This document shows, one piece after another, positions 27,536 to 35,775 of a stretch of DNA of 64,000 nucleotides (positions within the stretch are counted from its first letter, which is position 1; every line of letters begins with the position of its first letter). Below the pieces are notes generated by a model. That model was not told the DNA's origin and did not search any database. It saw only the letters and a list, made by a program, of their open reading frames with translations. Origin of the DNA: SAR202 cluster bacterium (GTDB lineage: Bacteria > Chloroflexota > Dehalococcoidia > Lucifugimonadales > UBA2985); the NCBI GenBank assembly GCA_009391535.1, contig VFHP01000007.1, positions 1 through 64,000 of the forward strand, read 5' to 3'. The translations under genes were made by a program, and so were the position numbers.

Positions 27536-28136
27536 ATTTGATAATAGAACCGTAAACACATTTAAGAAAGACATAAAGTTCAGCACGAAGCTAGAGAAAT
27601 ATTTTTTTCACCAATGGCTTAATGTTCTCGAACAAAGTTCAAGCATATATGTTTCCGACTGGTCAGACAATGGCTGCGGTAACGATGGAGAATTTATCGC
27701 AAAGGGGAATACAGCCGGTGCTGACTATAAAATTAGCGGGTCAGTTAGAGGTGTCGGGCTAGATGCAAAACTAACTGAAGAACCACTAGAAATTAAATGG
27801 GTTCCAACGGCTGGTAAGTTCACCCTAAAGGAAAATGATTTAAAAGCATATGTAGAAGAAGAGGCAAGTATTCTTTTCATCTACAATTCTGTGAGATGTG
27901 GTACGGACATGCGTAAGCCTAAAGACTACGACTTTGAGAGACACATACGTTTAATTGAGTCGAAAGCAGACCAAATCAAGTGGGGTATCATGTGGTCTCC
28001 AAGAGTGAAAGAATTTTACAATAACGCTAAAGAAAAGTCGCTGTTTAAACCGATAAATTATATGGGTGGTAAGTCGGGCGTTGTATTAAAACAAAAAGAC
28101 TTTAGCGAATGGTTCGTAGAGGAGAATTGGAATTGA
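27525..28136 (+). CDS. PD-(D/E)XK nuclease-fold protein
   Basis: A 203-residue protein. GADYKISGS and then LEIKWVP (about 95-101) followed by FTLKENDLKAYV give the D...E-x-K core with the trailing Lys/Gln-like helix typical of restriction-endonuclease-fold enzymes. GTG 27525 follows AAGGAGTGG; TTG 27522 is an alternative. It overlaps the isomerase gene (TTGA). Substrate unknown. Confidence 0.55.
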   Translation: MPSRFDNRTVNTFKKDIKFSTKLEKYFFHQWLNVLEQSSSIYVSDWSDNGCGNDGEFIAKGNTAGADYKISGSVRGVGLDAKLTEEPLEIKWVPTAGKFTLKENDLKAYVEEEASILFIYNSVRCGTDMRKPKDYDFERHIRLIESKADQIKWGIMWSPRVKEFYNNAKEKSLFKPINYMGGKSGVVLKQKDFSEWFVEENWN

Positions 28137-28618
28137 GACAACTTAGACTTAGTTGCTGTGAAGCAATAGTGGATAAGGTTCCGTATGAATGTCACCATTG
28201 TGGAGAAACATCTTTCTTTGCAGAGGAGGTGGACAAAGAAGATCATGTCATTCGACTGGGTGGTTTTTCTGGAGACAAGAAGAGGGAGACAAGACCTTGG
28301 GGTTCGTTTGAAAACCTATTAGACGAAGAGGGCTACAAGGTCAAGAAGATTGTTGTAAACCGCGACCGGAGACTTAGCCTACAACTACATCGCAATCGAA
28401 TGGAGACTTGGCACATACTCTCTGGAAAAGGTGAGATGCAGATCGGGAATGCTGTTTGGGATGTTGAGACTGGGGACAGAGTTGAGATAGGCAAACTTGA
28501 GGTACACAGGATTACGAACGAGAGCGACGTACCATTAGTGATTTTAGAACTGCAAACTGGTGACTGTCGGGAAGATGATATTGTTAGGGTAGAGGACGAC
28601 TACGGGAGAACGGAATGA
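28133..28618 (+). CDS. cupin mannose-6-phosphate isomerase
   Basis: A 161-residue protein. An N-terminal zinc-knuckle-like C-C...CHHC segment precedes a type II phosphomannose isomerase cupin: RPWGSFENLL (about 57-66), LSLQLHRNRMETWHILSGKGEMQIG (82-106) with the metal-binding His/Gln/Glu set, GDRVEI, and EDDIVRVEDDYGR near the end. It converts fructose-6-phosphate to mannose-6-phosphate, feeding the PMM encoded 1 kb upstream. The TTG start at 28133 follows AGAGGAG. No fused GDP-mannose pyrophosphorylase, unlike most bacterial ManC-type enzymes. Confidence 0.8.
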   Translation: MRQLRLSCCEAIVDKVPYECHHCGETSFFAEEVDKEDHVIRLGGFSGDKKRETRPWGSFENLLDEEGYKVKKIVVNRDRRLSLQLHRNRMETWHILSGKGEMQIGNAVWDVETGDRVEIGKLEVHRITNESDVPLVILELQTGDCREDDIVRVEDDYGRTE

Positions 28619-29055
28619 TAGTAGGAATTGTATCGGGGTACTTTAACCCCGTCCACACAGGACATTTAGATTATATTGAGGGAGCAAAAAATGCTTGTGA
28701 CCTACTGTATGTTATAGTAAACAGTGATAAACAAGTAGACATTAAAGGTAGTGAGCGTTTTATGGACGAGGAGAGTAGGTTAAGAATCGTGAAAGCACTA
28801 AAACCCGTAGATAGGGGATTGATTGCTAAAGACGATGACGGAACAGTGGTTAAGAGTATAGAGTGGATTTACAACTGGAATAGAGATGACCCGTTTGTGA
28901 CCTCATTTGTGTTTATGAATGGAGGCGATAGAGTTGCGGGTAACACCCCCGAAGAAGAATATTGTTCTAGAAACGGTATAACAACCTTCTACAATATTGG
29001 TGGAGGTAAAACCGAATCATCAAGCACCCTGCTAGAAAAGGTAAAGAATGATTAG
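28615..29055 (+). CDS. cytidylyltransferase-like nucleotidyltransferase
   Basis: A 146-residue Rossmann nucleotidyltransferase. GYFNPVHTGHLDY (8-20) carries the HxGH motif, and KTESSSTLL near the end replaces the ISSTxxR-type motif. Family members activate phosphoalcohols or sugar phosphates with CTP or ATP (TagD, HldE-like). The context with PMM, PMI and GNA1 suggests a sugar-1-phosphate substrate; not provable here. ATGA overlaps on both sides. Confidence 0.75.
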   Translation: MIVGIVSGYFNPVHTGHLDYIEGAKNACDLLYVIVNSDKQVDIKGSERFMDEESRLRIVKALKPVDRGLIAKDDDGTVVKSIEWIYNWNRDDPFVTSFVFMNGGDRVAGNTPEEEYCSRNGITTFYNIGGGKTESSSTLLEKVKND

Positions 29056-29476
29056 AGGTCTAGAGTTACTAGATATTAATGATGATTACATGGAGTTGCT
29101 CTGCCAACTCAGCGGAAAAAACAAACATATTAAATGGCAAACCGCGATGACATTTTGGTTGAAATACGAAGATAACGACGACCACCAAACCTTTGTCTTT
29201 GAGGGTAGCGACAACATAGTAGGAACAGCAACGGTTCTAATAGAGAACAAACTACTTCACTGCGGTTCTAAGGTTGGACATATTGAAGATGTGGTAGTTG
29301 ACAGCAAATCAAGGCTATCTGGTGTGGGCAGAGGGCTTATCAACGCATGTATAGATTTCTGTAAAGAAAGATTTTGTTACAAAGCTATACTAGACTGCTC
29401 AAAAGAAAATATACCATTCTATGAATCCTGTGGATTTATTCACCATGAAAACTGTATGAGGATTGACTTTGAATAA
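29048..29476 (+). CDS. GNA1-like glucosamine-6-phosphate N-acetyltransferase
   Basis: A 142-residue GNAT enzyme closest in pattern to eukaryotic GNA1, which acetylates glucosamine-6-phosphate toward UDP-GlcNAc. Key blocks: KVGHIEDVVVDSKSRLSGVGRGL (about 77-99), including the acetyl-CoA loop, then CYKAILDCSKENIPFYESCGF and a terminal MRIDF. Bacteria usually acetylate at the 1-phosphate level with GlmU. It overlaps the nucleotidyltransferase by eight bases. Confidence 0.72.
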   Translation: MIRGLELLDINDDYMELLCQLSGKNKHIKWQTAMTFWLKYEDNDDHQTFVFEGSDNIVGTATVLIENKLLHCGSKVGHIEDVVVDSKSRLSGVGRGLINACIDFCKERFCYKAILDCSKENIPFYESCGFIHHENCMRIDFE

Positions 29477-30149
29477 CAAGGTGGATTTATTAGGATATTA
29501 TGGATCAGACGAAGTTATCGCCTGCTCCGCATGGACATCTACATCAAGAGATTTAACAAATGAAAAAAGAAGTAGAATTGGAAAGCTCATTAGCATGTTG
29601 TGGAGGGAAGGACACGAAACTCCTTTTGAGAAGGGTGTTGTGCACTTCTTGGTGGATTGTGAGATTGCTTCTCATATCCATCTCCTTAAACATAGGATTA
29701 GCTCTCTTAATGCTGAATCAGCCCGCTATAAAGAATTAAAAGAAGATAAGTATTACCTCCCTGAAGACTGGACTGAAATTAGAAACTCCAATCCTAACCT
29801 TCGTATAGACGGGAATGGGGAGAAGCACCAAAAGTGGACTACGATCTTAAGAAGATATACAGAGCTAGGAAATTTATTGTATCACCAGTGCGTGGAAGAT
29901 ATTGAACCTACATTGGGCAGAAAGAGGGCGAAGGAATCCGCCCGCTTCTTCAAGACCTACAACAGCCAGATTCAGGCAGACATTATGTTTAACATGCGTA
30001 GTTTTGCTAACTTTATAAAGCTAAGAAATAGCGAACACGCACAAAAAGAGATTAGAGAGATCGCACAGTCGATGTGGGATTTAGTTGAGAGCATTGAGGG
30101 AGAACCGTTTAAACACACGTTGGAGGCAATTCAATGTCGGCTAGGATAG
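29469..30149 (+). CDS. thyX: FAD-dependent thymidylate synthase
   Basis: A 226-residue ThyX, making dTMP from dUMP with methylene-THF and reduced FAD. The signature region reads KHRISSLNAESARYKEL (about 72-88): Lys replaces the first Arg of the usual RHRxxS motif, the rest is conserved. FNMRSFANFIKLRNS near residue 173 is the second conserved block. TTG 29469 follows AGGATTGAC; TTG 29463 is an alternative. It works with the dCMP deaminase, NrdAB and dNMP kinase encoded further on. Confidence 0.88.
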   Translation: MNNKVDLLGYYGSDEVIACSAWTSTSRDLTNEKRSRIGKLISMLWREGHETPFEKGVVHFLVDCEIASHIHLLKHRISSLNAESARYKELKEDKYYLPEDWTEIRNSNPNLRIDGNGEKHQKWTTILRRYTELGNLLYHQCVEDIEPTLGRKRAKESARFFKTYNSQIQADIMFNMRSFANFIKLRNSEHAQKEIREIAQSMWDLVESIEGEPFKHTLEAIQCRLG

Positions 30150-30418
30150 TACTGTCGGTCTTATTTGTTTTTTTATGTGTAATAGATAATATATTTACAT
30201 ACGAAATAACAAAATGGCCCATATATCAAGAGATTGGGCCGGTAGCGATCTTCATGCTCCTAGTACCATATGGGCTTTGGGTTCAAAAGATAGCTGTTTG
30301 TGCAGCATTGTACTATTTTAGAGAGAAAATAACCAATGAGTTTCTATGTATCCTAGACATAGCTATGATGCTTGTAGTTTGTAACAATGGATACTTATAT
30401 TATGGGATCATGTTCTAA
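30134..30418 (+). CDS. multi-pass membrane protein (94 aa)
   Basis: A 94-residue protein with three hydrophobic helices (about 4-20, 32-50, 72-92). The pattern (DNIFTYEITK, then a Gly-Pro start of helix two) resembles the membrane protein at 18846. TGGAGGCAATTCA ribosome site. Confidence 0.6.
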   Translation: MSARIVLSVLFVFLCVIDNIFTYEITKWPIYQEIGPVAIFMLLVPYGLWVQKIAVCAALYYFREKITNEFLCILDIAMMLVVCNNGYLYYGIMF

Positions 30419-30732
30419 TGTATGAATATAAAGCTATAGTTGATAGAGTAGTTGATGGGGATACGGTTGACTTTTATGTTGATCTAGGTTTCAGTGTTGG
30501 TATGAAAATACGGACTAGGCTTGCTGGCGTTGACACGCCTGAACGAGGGCAACCTGATTTCCTACTTGCTACCCAAAAATGTAGAGAGCTGCTAAACAAA
30601 GCTGCGGCATCCTTTCCTTACGAGGGCAAGATAATAATTAGGACAGAGAAGACGGGGAAGTACGGTCGTTGGATCGTACATATTCAAGGTGTAACTGATG
30701 AACTGGCCAAAATTTGGCCCTATGGAGATTAA
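30418..30732 (+). CDS. staphylococcal-nuclease-like endonuclease
   Basis: A 104-residue SNase-fold protein. VVDGDTVDFYVDLGF (11-25), RLAGVDTPERG (36-46) and EKTGKYGRW (about 80-88) carry the catalytic Asp, Arg, Asp-Thr-x-Glu and second Arg of thermonuclease. These enzymes hydrolyse DNA and RNA with Ca2+. No signal peptide, so it would act inside the cell, possibly in host DNA breakdown. TAATG overlap with the membrane gene. Confidence 0.8.
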   Translation: MYEYKAIVDRVVDGDTVDFYVDLGFSVGMKIRTRLAGVDTPERGQPDFLLATQKCRELLNKAAASFPYEGKIIIRTEKTGKYGRWIVHIQGVTDELAKIWPYGD

Positions 30733-30733
30733 A

Positions 30734-30973
30734 ATGGCAAGAAACAGAACGAGACATCAAACAGGAAGCAGTATAACTACACCCACTTGGTTTGGTTCAC
30801 ACGCTTCAATGGTAGTAGATCATTCGGAAGTGCAAATTGGAGGGCGAGATGTAACCCTCTCCGAAGATCAGGTATTATGTCAAGATGACAATGGTTATTA
30901 TATAACCGAAAAGAAAAAGTTAGACAGCGGTCTCGCTGACCCAAATAGATATTCAAGCAGGAGATATAAATGA
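30734..30973 (+). CDS. hypothetical protein (79 aa)
   Basis: A 79-residue polar protein (MARNRTRHQTGSSIT) with strand-like centre (SEVQIGGRDVTLSEDQV). GGAG lies 6 nt before the ATG. Unknown. Confidence 0.55.
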   Translation: MARNRTRHQTGSSITTPTWFGSHASMVVDHSEVQIGGRDVTLSEDQVLCQDDNGYYITEKKKLDSGLADPNRYSSRRYK

Positions 30974-31185
30974 AGGCGTTAAACTACCTACAAAAAAAAG
31001 CGGAGTCGGATCAGCAAGCAGCGTTACTAGCGTTTGATTTATTACTAGAAAAGGCAGTCGGGATTGGCGATCACTCAACGTCAGACTTCCTTTCTAACCT
31101 AAATGAGTCCTTAAACAATTTAGTAGATGCTAATGATAGGCTAGAAACTATAGAGTGGCTTAGAGGCGTATACGGAGATGATTAA
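30970..31185 (+). CDS. hypothetical helical protein (71 aa)
   Basis: A 71-residue acidic helical protein (MKALNYLQKKAESD). ATGA overlap. CAGGAGATATAA ribosome site. Unknown. Confidence 0.55.
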   Translation: MKALNYLQKKAESDQQAALLAFDLLLEKAVGIGDHSTSDFLSNLNESLNNLVDANDRLETIEWLRGVYGDD

Positions 31186-31187
31186 AG

Positions 31188-31613
31188 ATGTCAAAACCCT
31201 CAACCATTTACGTTCTAGTCTGCGTGGAAATATCTATTGATAAGCTATTTGGAAACTCCTACTCAGTAGAACCGATTGGTGCTTTTAACGATTTAGATAT
31301 AGCATTAAACTATGCGGTTAAACTAGAAGACCTAGACCAACCTAAAAAAAATATAGATGTAGCTTATGATGTCTTAGAGTTTGACCTTAATGAGAAACCA
31401 CACATCTTAACATTTTTAGAAAAGTCCAATAACGCCTTAGAGCAAAGCGTTACCGAAGTGATAATAAAGCTAATGGGGGAAGGGCTAATTGACCAGTTGG
31501 TCGGTGAAGATGGAAATTTTTACTACGAACTCACCGAGGAGGGTAAAAAAATGAAGCAGTCCATACCCAAGATAGTTAAAAAACTTTTTCCCAAAAACAA
31601 AGATGAAGAGTAG
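31188..31613 (+). CDS. hypothetical protein with winged-helix-like tail (141 aa)
   Basis: A 141-residue protein: an alpha/beta N-terminal half, and a C-terminal stretch (LMGEGLIDQLVGEDGNFYYELTEEGKKM, about 100-127) with the helix-wing pattern of small DNA-binding modules. DNA binding is inference. Spacing of two bases from the previous gene. Confidence 0.55.
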   Translation: MSKPSTIYVLVCVEISIDKLFGNSYSVEPIGAFNDLDIALNYAVKLEDLDQPKKNIDVAYDVLEFDLNEKPHILTFLEKSNNALEQSVTEVIIKLMGEGLIDQLVGEDGNFYYELTEEGKKMKQSIPKIVKKLFPKNKDEE

Positions 31614-31618
31614 TACCT

Positions 31619-32164
31619 ATGATAAACAGGGTTTTGTCTAAGCTAATCTTGCAGAGTCAAGAGCCGACCAGTTGGGAGACTTCGTTTCTCTTGAGTGCTG
31701 CATTATGGTCTAAAAGAAGCCACGATTCACAAACACAGTGTGGAGCAGTGCTAGTTAAAGACAAAAGGATTATTTCAACTGGCTACAACGGCTTTATCTC
31801 TGGTATAGACGACTCCATTTTACCGAGAGAGAGACCTGAAAAATATCCGTTTATGATTCATGCCGAAGCTAATGCAGTCTACAATGCCGCCAAGAATGGT
31901 GTCTCAACAGTTGATTCTGATTGCTACGTGACAGCAGTTCCCTGTCTGTCCTGCGTCCAAATGCTTCACCAATGTGGAATTAAAAGGATTTTATTCTCAG
32001 ACATCTCATCACCCAAGATGGAAATCTATTCCAAAAAATATGACACAATTCTCAGATTACTAAAGGGTAAGTTGGAGTTAAAGTACATACCAAAGTTGTC
32101 GCTAGATACCGATGTCTTGGAATGTATTTTAGAAACTTTCAAAAAAACCGAAGAACCCGATTGA
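31619..32164 (+). CDS. dCMP deaminase
   Basis: A 181-residue zinc deaminase converting dCMP to dUMP, the ThyX substrate. HAEANAVYNA (about 80-89) supplies the His ligand and catalytic Glu; PCLSCVQML (105-113) the two Cys ligands. SHDSQTQCGAVLV and TGYNGF are family blocks. The long C-terminal tail (about 130-181) exceeds minimal deaminases. Its end overlaps the promoter at 32161. Confidence 0.85.
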   Translation: MINRVLSKLILQSQEPTSWETSFLLSAALWSKRSHDSQTQCGAVLVKDKRIISTGYNGFISGIDDSILPRERPEKYPFMIHAEANAVYNAAKNGVSTVDSDCYVTAVPCLSCVQMLHQCGIKRILFSDISSPKMEIYSKKYDTILRLLKGKLELKYIPKLSLDTDVLECILETFKKTEEPD

Positions 32165-32189
32165 CTTTTAGGCCGAAGTGGACTATAAT
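32161..32189 (+). promoter_or_regulatory. early-type promoter
   Basis: TTGACT 32161-32166, 17-nt spacer with GCCGAAG, TATAAT 32184-32189, preceded by CCGAAGAACCCGA. It drives 32220-33091, including ssb. Confidence 0.82.
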
Positions 32190-32219
32190 ATAAGTAAACC
32201 GAAACAAAGGAGATTTTTA

Positions 32220-32432
32220 ATGGCAACTTTAAAAGAAATGGCTGAGGCACACCTGCTTAATGTTCAGAGAGAGATACAACAACTCAATGAGCGTAAAGCT
32301 GCCATCGACCAAGACATAGCTAGACTGGCTAGCTATTTGGATGAGGGGAAGAAAACTTTGGAAGAAGATATTCAAGTGGAATCACCAATTCCACAAAGTC
32401 AAACCTTTTTAGGAGATAATTATGGAAAGTAA
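32220..32432 (+). CDS. small coiled-coil protein (70 aa)
   Basis: A 70-residue protein with a coiled coil (EAHLLNVQREIQQLNERKAA, about residues 8-50) and a disordered tail. AAAGGAGATTTTTA ribosome site. Possibly oligomeric; unknown. Confidence 0.6.
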   Translation: MATLKEMAEAHLLNVQREIQQLNERKAAIDQDIARLASYLDEGKKTLEEDIQVESPIPQSQTFLGDNYGK

Positions 32433-32733
32433 TGAGTTTTACAAAGCACTAGCAAAATTGCCTAAGAGCTATTTCAATCAGGAAGGCTCGCTGGTTGGTG
32501 AGATTACTGGTGGTCAGTACCGAGGCGAAGCCGTAAACCCCGTGACAGCGGTAGCCTACAAGACTACTGGCACTGTTTACGGCACAAATAAGCGTGAGAC
32601 ACTTCGTGCTGGAAAAGTTTTAGGTCTCAATACTGGATTTACATCTCATGTATATGACGCGGTTACGAGCGTTTCAAATCGTGGCAATACTCAGGTAGTA
32701 CGTGGAAAGGTTCGATCAGCTTTAGGAGTTTAA
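32422..32733 (+). CDS. hypothetical protein (103 aa)
   Basis: A 103-residue basic protein with many Thr/Gly/Val (GGQYRGEAVNPVTAVAYKTT), likely alpha/beta. It overlaps the coiled-coil gene by 11 bases and precedes ssb. Nucleic-acid binding would suit its context; not shown. Confidence 0.55.
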   Translation: MESNEFYKALAKLPKSYFNQEGSLVGEITGGQYRGEAVNPVTAVAYKTTGTVYGTNKRETLRAGKVLGLNTGFTSHVYDAVTSVSNRGNTQVVRGKVRSALGV

Positions 32734-32734
32734 T

Positions 32735-33091
32735 ATGAATCAGAATAGTTGGAACGGAGCCGGAAGGCTCACAAAAGACGCAGAATTTACTACAACAAAG
32801 AAGGGCACACCGATGTCCAAGTTCCGCTTGGCGGTGAATGACCGTAGAATGGACGACACTTTGTTTATCAATGTGCTTTGTTTTGGTAAGATGGCAGAAA
32901 GCCTCAATCCTATGCTGCTCAAAGGTAGACTCGTTTCTATCACTGGAAAGCTGAAGATTGATGATTATGAAGATGAAAACCAGAACAAAAGAAGTTCTGT
33001 TTGCATCATGGCTGATGAGATTTCTCTTGGCCCCGATCCATCTACAATTACTAAGCGAACCACTAGTGAAGATGGAAGTTCTCCGTTTTAA
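32735..33091 (+). CDS. ssb: single-stranded DNA-binding protein
   Basis: A 118-residue bacterial-type SSB with an OB fold: WNGAGRLTKDAEF (6-18), FRLAVNDR (30-37), FINVLCFGKMAE (44-55), GRLVSITGKL. The tail ends EDGSSPF, a reduced form of the acidic DDxIPF tip that recruits partner proteins. It coats ssDNA for the replication and recombination enzymes encoded downstream. Followed by a terminator. Confidence 0.88.
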   Translation: MNQNSWNGAGRLTKDAEFTTTKKGTPMSKFRLAVNDRRMDDTLFINVLCFGKMAESLNPMLLKGRLVSITGKLKIDDYEDENQNKRSSVCIMADEISLGPDPSTITKRTTSEDGSSPF

Positions 33092-33155
33092 TTAGTATTC
33101 GTGACTCGGTACCACCGTTAAGGACGATGAAAACGGATAATTATAGCGACCGAGT

Positions 33156-33192
33156 AGCCTCGTCGAGTCTCAATGGCTTGGCGGGGCTTTTT
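33156..33192 (+). terminator. intrinsic terminator
   Basis: AGCCTCGTC (33156-33164) pairs with GGCGGGGCT (33180-33188) with two G-U, then five T. Upstream, ACTCGGT and ACCGAGT (about 33102-33155) form a second stem. Confidence 0.8.
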
Positions 33193-33253
33193 CATTCTTA
33201 TAACTACGCACTGCTCCCAAGTTATGCCTAATGGGTAACAAAGGAGGTTTATT

Positions 33254-33661
33254 ATGACAAACTCAACTTTAATTCAAGACTTTTTAAGACGTAGCGTAGG
33301 TTGGGAACACCTACTGAGCCAAGTTGTTTCTACAAATAACCGCTCAAACTTCCCTCCATTCAATATCGTTAAGGATGGTGATGGTACACAGATACAGTTA
33401 GCCCTTGCTGGATACAGTAGGGATGACATTTCTGTGACTATTCAGGACAAAGTTTTGACAATTTCCTCAAGTGGGGTTGACAAACAGGACGATATAGAGT
33501 ATAATTATAGAGGTGTCGCAAAGAGGGCGTTTACAACTAAATTCTCTCTTGGACAATATCATGAGGTGAAGGACGTTTCTATGAGGGATGGCATGTTATA
33601 CGTGTCTACTGAGGAAGTTCTTCCTGAAGAGAAGAAGTTAAAAACTTTTACAATTAACTAG
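33254..33661 (+). CDS. small heat-shock protein (Hsp20)
   Basis: A 135-residue alpha-crystallin-type chaperone. FPPFNIVKDGDGTQIQLALAGYSRDDI (about 34-60), a beta-sandwich core and FTTKFSLGQYHEV, then MLYVSTEE. It holds unfolding proteins for refolding. Hsp20 genes are a hallmark of cyanophage-type T4-like viruses. AAAGGAGGTTTATT ribosome site after a 160-base intergenic region. The C-terminal I-x-I/V tail is reduced. Confidence 0.85.
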   Translation: MTNSTLIQDFLRRSVGWEHLLSQVVSTNNRSNFPPFNIVKDGDGTQIQLALAGYSRDDISVTIQDKVLTISSSGVDKQDDIEYNYRGVAKRAFTTKFSLGQYHEVKDVSMRDGMLYVSTEEVLPEEKKLKTFTIN

Positions 33662-33687
33662 TTTAAATTGCGGAGCAGTGTGTAGTT

Positions 33688-34380
33688 ATGGGAATGGATG
33701 GCGTATCAGATTTACAGGCATATCAGTGGATAGCAGAGTTATTGGCTTTTGGTATAGCTACATTTTGTGGGGTTTGCTTCATGATAGGAATGATTGCTGG
33801 GCCAGAGAAAGTAAAACCAGTAGGCTCTAACCTAAAAACAAATATTGACGATCAAGACTTGTTTGCGGTCGCCACAGGTGATGAAGAGTATCTAGCTGCA
33901 CACTGCACGCTAGGGACAAAAAAAGCCACGGCTAGACGTACTGTAAAAAGCCAAGACTCAGAGGTTAAAAGACTCAAGCTGGAAATACAAAAGTTAAAAC
34001 GAGCAAACAAACGAGAGAAAAGCCAACCTAAAGAATATAACGGTACTGGTTGGGACGCTGTAGATATAGCCGGAAACAGTGGGAATGCTTGGAATCCACC
34101 TGAATACTACGAGATGTACGCACCTGAATTGATAAAGACTAAGAAATCAAAGACTAAGAAATCAAAGAGTAAGAAATCAAATAGTAAGAAACCAAAAAGC
34201 AAGAAACCAAAGACGCAAAAGGTGGAGCAAAATAGTGAGCTTATACAAGAATGTATAGCAGCACTGGTTAGTCTAGGGGAGAAGAAGTCCGTCGCTAAAT
34301 CAACAACAAACAATTATTTTACAAATAATCCAAACACAAAATCAGTTGAAGAGTTTATTGCAGGAGTATACGTAAAGTGA
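33688..34380 (+). CDS. membrane-anchored Lys-repeat protein (230 aa)
   Basis: A 230-residue protein: one N-terminal membrane helix (about 15-38), a charged coiled region (90-115), a repeat of KKSK/KKPK-type units (about 151-178) and a C-terminal LIQECIAALVSLGEKKSVAK (about 184-203) that resembles the three-helix C-terminal domain of RuvA. The combination suggests DNA binding at the membrane; inference only. A stop-start overlap (GTGA) joins it to the glycosyltransferase gene. Confidence 0.55.
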   Translation: MGMDGVSDLQAYQWIAELLAFGIATFCGVCFMIGMIAGPEKVKPVGSNLKTNIDDQDLFAVATGDEEYLAAHCTLGTKKATARRTVKSQDSEVKRLKLEIQKLKRANKREKSQPKEYNGTGWDAVDIAGNSGNAWNPPEYYEMYAPELIKTKKSKTKKSKSKKSNSKKPKSKKPKTQKVEQNSELIQECIAALVSLGEKKSVAKSTTNNYFTNNPNTKSVEEFIAGVYVK

Positions 34381-35423
34381 ACATAAACTTAATGGCTCCA
34401 ATCAATCAGCTTGGCTACGGCGTAGCTGGATTAAACATCCTTAAAGCATTGCAAAAAAGGGCGAACGTATCCCTGTTCCCGATTGGACAACCTCAAGTTA
34501 CCAGTCAGGCAGATGCAGATGCCGTCAGGAGTGCTGTAGAAACGTCTAAGAGATTTGATGCTTATGCACCCTGTATTAAGATTTGGCATCAGAACCAGAT
34601 GGCAGAACGTATAGGGTCAGGCAAGTTCATTGGCTTTCCCATCTTTGAGTTAGATACCTTTAGCGATTTAGAAAAGCACCACCTAAATTCCTGTGACAGA
34701 TTAATGGTTTGTTCAGAGTGGGCAAAAAATGTATGCTTGGATCAAACGTATGTACCCCATGTTGATGTTGTTCCTCTTGGTGTAGACGCAGAACTATTTT
34801 CCCCAGCACCAGTAAGAGAAGACGATAAAACAATCTTTTTTAATTGTGGTAAATGGGAGGTTCGTAAGGGTCACGATATTCTCATTAACGCTTTCAAGAA
34901 GGTTGTTGAGCATGGAGAAGATGCAGAATTATGGATGATGTGTTCAAATCCGTTCAACTCCCCAGAAGAAGAAAATAAATGGCTAAATCTTTATTCTCAC
35001 CCAAATGTCAAGATTATTCCAAGGGCTGAGACACAGGCAGAAGTGTATAATATTATGTCCCAAGTAGATTGTGGAGTGTTCCCCTCTCGTGGAGAAGGTT
35101 GGAACTTAGAACTCCTAGAGATGATGTCTTGTGGTAAACACGTAATAGCCACTGATTATTCAGCCCATACTGAATTTTGTACTAAAGAAAATGCGGGCTT
35201 AGTGACGATAAAAGATACAGAACTGGCGTTTGACAATAAATGGTTCTTTGGTCAAGGAAAATGGGCTAAAATTGGTAGTCATGAAGAGTGGGATTTGAGC
35301 ATGAAAATGATGAGGTTTATACTCGACAAGAAGGGTACGATTAATCAAGCTGGTATAGAAACAGCCAAGAGGTTCTGTTGGGACAACTCTGCCAGCAAAA
35401 TAATGGATTTATTAGATGTCTGA
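34377..35423 (+). CDS. GT4-type glycosyltransferase
   Basis: A 348-residue GT-B glycosyltransferase. GYGVAGLNIL at the N-terminus binds the acceptor side; the donor domain contains GKWEVRKGHDILINAF (about 159-174), PSRGEGWNLELLEMMSCGKHVI (239-260) with the E-x7-E motif. Retaining transfer from a nucleotide sugar is expected; the sugar may be mannose or GlcNAc made by the 26-29 kb cassette, by inference. The start is GTG. The target could be DNA, virion protein or host envelope. Confidence 0.82.
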   Translation: MNINLMAPINQLGYGVAGLNILKALQKRANVSLFPIGQPQVTSQADADAVRSAVETSKRFDAYAPCIKIWHQNQMAERIGSGKFIGFPIFELDTFSDLEKHHLNSCDRLMVCSEWAKNVCLDQTYVPHVDVVPLGVDAELFSPAPVREDDKTIFFNCGKWEVRKGHDILINAFKKVVEHGEDAELWMMCSNPFNSPEEENKWLNLYSHPNVKIIPRAETQAEVYNIMSQVDCGVFPSRGEGWNLELLEMMSCGKHVIATDYSAHTEFCTKENAGLVTIKDTELAFDNKWFFGQGKWAKIGSHEEWDLSMKMMRFILDKKGTINQAGIETAKRFCWDNSASKIMDLLDV

Positions 35424-35766
35424 TGAACAAAAGACGAATAAAAAGATAATTGTTTGCTACAGTATAGATTATGACAATGAGTACTCAGTAGATATTAATA
35501 TAGAAGATTATGAAGAGCAAACCCTAACTCATTTATCAACACTCTTAGCATCAATTCCATCCGTGCAGTTTCAAGTTCAAACCATGAACATAGTAAAAGA
35601 TGCGTTCCTAGAGGATGGTAAGGGTGAGGAGCTTGAGCTTCTTATTTCACAAATATTACTTAAATCGGAATCATTACTAACCAAAATGCAACAGTCAAAG
35701 GAACTTAAGGAGGAAGACCAAAAAGGAAGCAACGAGCCGTGCATCAAACCTTCAGATATACTATAG
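35416..35766 (+). CDS. hypothetical acidic protein (116 aa)
   Basis: A 116-residue acidic protein, alpha/beta with a Glu/Leu-rich helix (EELELLISQILLKSESLL). Eight-base overlap with the glycosyltransferase. Unknown. Confidence 0.55.
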   Translation: MSDEQKTNKKIIVCYSIDYDNEYSVDINIEDYEEQTLTHLSTLLASIPSVQFQVQTMNIVKDAFLEDGKGEELELLISQILLKSESLLTKMQQSKELKEEDQKGSNEPCIKPSDIL

Positions 35767-35775
35767 GAGAATATC

